Origin: Candidatus Sericytochromatia bacterium
Lineage (GTDB): Bacteria > Cyanobacteriota > Sericytochromatia > UBA7694
Direction: 5' to 3'
DNA length: 13,596 bases
NCBI GenBank assembly: GCA_913773825.1
Contig: CAJYHH010000957.1
Location: 1 to 13,596, forward strand
Below the pieces are notes generated by a model. It made no database searches, was not told where the DNA came from, and worked only from the letters and a program-made list of their open reading frames with translations. The stretch's first letter is position 1; the number at the start of each line of letters is the position of its first letter. Below, in pieces: positions 11,790-13,596 of this stretch. The translations under genes were made by a program, and so were the position numbers.

Positions 11790-13384
11790 TCGCAGAAGGC
11801 CTGCTACAAGTCCTGACGGGTCTGGCTTTATTGTTTTTAGCCCAGGCCCGGATTCAGCGTAATTTAGATGAACTCGTGTTTCAGCGCCTGCGCTCAAGCA
11901 TTGTCAGATTATTAGGCTCATCCGGTTCTCTCTGGCTGTTGGGCATGATTGCCAGCCTGATTTTACAGGCCAGCCGGATTCCTGTGCGCTTAGCAACTAA
12001 ACTCGTTGAGCGCCGCCTGATGATCCCCGAACAAGCTTTTGTCTTGATTTTAGGGGCTGCCCTGGGTGGGAGTTTAAAAAGCTGGTTTTTTGCGGCTCAA
12101 CTCCAGATTGAAGTCGCCCTGGCTTTTTTAATTACCGGCATGTTGATGTCGATGTTTAGCAAAACCCGTCTGAGTTTATTGGGCATCCCTTTAATTGCCG
12201 CAGGCTGTTTTTGGGCTTCGCTTGAGCTGATCTGGCAAGGCTTAGAGCCTTTTTTGTTTACGCTCTCGCGTTATCAGGCCAGTGGCTGGTTAGACGGCAC
12301 CCGTTTACTGGCACAGCTCTGGCTGACTTTACTGGGAATTTTGCTGCTGATGTTTATGCGCACCAGTACCCTGCCGCTGTTTATTATTATGCAGCTCTGC
12401 TGGAGCGGAGTTTTGCGGATCGAGGCCGGTGCCGCCTTGATTCTGGGATTAAATATGGGCATGGGTCTGTTCCCGCTGGAGCGCCGCCCGACTAAAGCGG
12501 CAGTCTCTCAATTGGCCTGGGCCAATCTGTTTAATCGCGTCGGCATTGGGATTTTGATTTTGTTTTTCTTCCCGTATTTTGTCCAGCTCGCCACCCTTTT
12601 AATGCCGGGGCCTGCCAGTACCGCTAATTTAGCTTTTAGACTGTCGATTTTTCATATTCTGATTAACTTAGTCATGGGTTTAGGCGGCTTAGGGCTGATG
12701 GGCTTACTGTTTCGCTCAGCCCACTGGATTACGCCAGGCGAACATTTGGCCAACGCCCTGATTTTGTCGCGTAACGTGCGCAGAATGTTACAAAAATCGC
12801 CGGATTATGCGCTTAAAGAAGTCGAAAACCAGCTGCAGATTGCGCTTGAGCACACTAAAACCCTAACGGATCTTGATCTCAGATTGATGACAGAAAAATC
12901 AGCCCTGGAAATTGAAAGTAATCAAGAAAGCTATTTATTTGAAACCGTCCAGCACAGCGTTTATGACTTGCTTTTACCGCTATATGGCTCGGGTTCAGAA
13001 GCCGTACGCCCCAAAGTGCATCAGTCTTTACGAGTACTCGATAGCTGTAGTCTGCTCTATGAACATGCCCAGCAGATGCGCCAGGAACTCGAAGAGGGCC
13101 TGAGAATCCAGCTGTATACTCTGCCTGAGCGGCTTCAGCCTGTTTTAGAGCTTTACCAGAGTGAATTTAATGAACTCTGGCTTGCTGTTTTGCTGCATCG
13201 TCCCCATTACAAATCAGCAGAAGCGCTGGAGTCCCGCCTTGAAGCGCTGGATGAGATGTTTTATGAGGCTTTAAATCAAGATCGCCTGCGCGGTGATCAG
13301 CTGATCTGGATTTATCGCGTTTTAAGTGCTCTGCGCCAGCAGAGCCTGCTGCTGTATCAGGTTTATCATGCCCAAAACGATTGA
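11786..13384 (+). CDS. Degenerate Na/Pi-cotransporter-like membrane protein with helical cytoplasmic tail
   Basis: The 532-residue protein has about eight hydrophobic segments up to residue 310 and a helical, soluble tail (about 335-532). The layout matches NptA/Na-Pi-cotransporter (PF02690) proteins with a PhoU-like tail: two inverted repeats, each with a QSSS motif and a G-x-N-I-G-T-T-like motif. Here the first repeat reads L-I-L-Q-A-S-R-I-P (58-66) then L-G-A-A-L-G-G-S (89-96), and the second reads M-R-T-S-T-L-P-L (191-198) then L-G-L-N-M-G-M-G (220-227). A-N-L-F-N-R-V-G-I-G (246-255) and F-H-I-L-I-N-L (289-295) fit conserved blocks of the family. Loss of the QSSS serines and one Gln suggests changed or lost ion/phosphate transport. 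GTG start with GAGGAGG; overlaps the upstream gene by 4 and the downstream gene by 17 bases. The family link is an inference from motif order. Confidence 0.7.
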   Translation: MIAEGLLQVLTGLALLFLAQARIQRNLDELVFQRLRSSIVRLLGSSGSLWLLGMIASLILQASRIPVRLATKLVERRLMIPEQAFVLILGAALGGSLKSWFFAAQLQIEVALAFLITGMLMSMFSKTRLSLLGIPLIAAGCFWASLELIWQGLEPFLFTLSRYQASGWLDGTRLLAQLWLTLLGILLLMFMRTSTLPLFIIMQLCWSGVLRIEAGAALILGLNMGMGLFPLERRPTKAAVSQLAWANLFNRVGIGILILFFFPYFVQLATLLMPGPASTANLAFRLSIFHILINLVMGLGGLGLMGLLFRSAHWITPGEHLANALILSRNVRRMLQKSPDYALKEVENQLQIALEHTKTLTDLDLRLMTEKSALEIESNQESYLFETVQHSVYDLLLPLYGSGSEAVRPKVHQSLRVLDSCSLLYEHAQQMRQELEEGLRIQLYTLPERLQPVLELYQSEFNELWLAVLLHRPHYKSAEALESRLEALDEMFYEALNQDRLRGDQLIWIYRVLSALRQQSLLLYQVYHAQND

Positions 13385-13596
13385 GCTCTCTCAAACCCAG
13401 CAGCCCCACCTGACTCCAGCCCCCAGTTCAGATTTGCTCAGCGGTCAACTCAATAGCAGCATCTGGAAACTGGCGTTGCCAGCCATGGGCGCATCAGCGG
13501 CACAGATTGCTTTTGAACTCACTCATGCCTGGTGGGTAGGCCATCTGGGCGCAATTAAAATGGCGGCCTTAACCGGCGCCACTTTTTTAGTCTGGC
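13368..13596 (+). CDS. MATE-family multidrug/toxin exporter, N-terminal part
   Basis: The first 76 codons are present; the gene runs off the window. After about 28 polar residues the sequence reads S-I-W-K-L-A-L-P-A-M-G-A-S-A-A-Q-I, then W-W-V-G-H-L-G-A-I-K-M-A-A-L-T-G-A-T-F-L-V-W, the typical first two membrane segments of MATE (MatE) transporters, where the usual v-D-x-x-f-V-G-x-l-G is replaced by T-H-A-W-W-V-G-H-L-G. MATE proteins export drugs or metabolites using Na+ or H+ gradients; the His in place of the common Asp may matter for ion coupling. ATG at 13368 overlaps the previous gene by 17 bases and has a short AGG site 6 bases upstream, so it is the third gene of the operon. Confidence 0.75.
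   Translation, partial: MPKTIELSQTQQPHLTPAPSSDLLSGQLNSSIWKLALPAMGASAAQIAFELTHAWWVGHLGAIKMAALTGATFLVW

Noticed and set aside
11448..11897. Minus-strand frame of 149 codons
   Set aside because: It lies antisense across the junction of two coupled plus-strand genes and shows no recognisable domain or SD.

Overview
The window reads as ordinary bacterial chromosome: compact, moderately GC-rich, with intrinsic terminators, Shine-Dalgarno sites, ATG, GTG and TTG starts, and two tRNA genes. No phage, transposase or CRISPR array is visible. The gene set (BtpA-family protein, Zn-type HemB, cytoplasmic EF-hand protein, TANGO2-like and C4orf33-like proteins, and a very large protein mixing beta-propellers with a secretion-ATPase-like segment) would fit a deep bacterial lineage such as non-photosynthetic relatives of Cyanobacteria. 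That placement is a weak inference; no marker in the window settles it.

Left part (1-5535). The 3' end of a YegS/diacylglycerol-kinase-like gene converges on a 1408-residue minus-strand protein, with a perfect 13-bp inverted repeat between them. The large protein has an N-terminal YncE-like propeller, a segment resembling the N-terminal domain of type II/IV secretion ATPases, a proline-rich linker and about 12 NHL-like repeats. Upstream of it, also on the minus strand, is a TANGO2/NRDE-family protein whose hallmark motifs are altered.

Middle part (5536-8106). A divergent intergenic region leads to a four-EF-hand protein with a strong terminator. A likely two-gene unit follows: a C4orf33/UPF0462-family protein and a BtpA-family TIM-barrel protein, ending in a very strong terminator.

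Region 8107-8850 holds no long gene. It contains a near-consensus sigma70 promoter, a possible 41-codon ORF very rich in His and Gln, an AT-rich two-part inverted repeat, tRNA-His(GTG), a perfect 11-bp hairpin, an unusual tRNA-Gln(TTG), and an imperfect 27-bp inverted repeat next to the end of hemB. A His/Gln-rich ORF just before tRNA-His and tRNA-Gln is the most provocative arrangement here. The same ORF also resembles the first residues of GH57 glycosidases, so it may be a gene remnant.

Right part (8851-13596). hemB (minus) is divergent from a tightly packed plus-strand operon: an unrecognised 570-residue protein with two membrane segments, a degenerate Na/Pi-cotransporter-like membrane protein (4-nt overlap), and the start of a MATE-family exporter (17-nt overlap) that runs off the window. 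The overlaps imply translational coupling, so the first two proteins probably act together at the membrane; their substrate is unknown.
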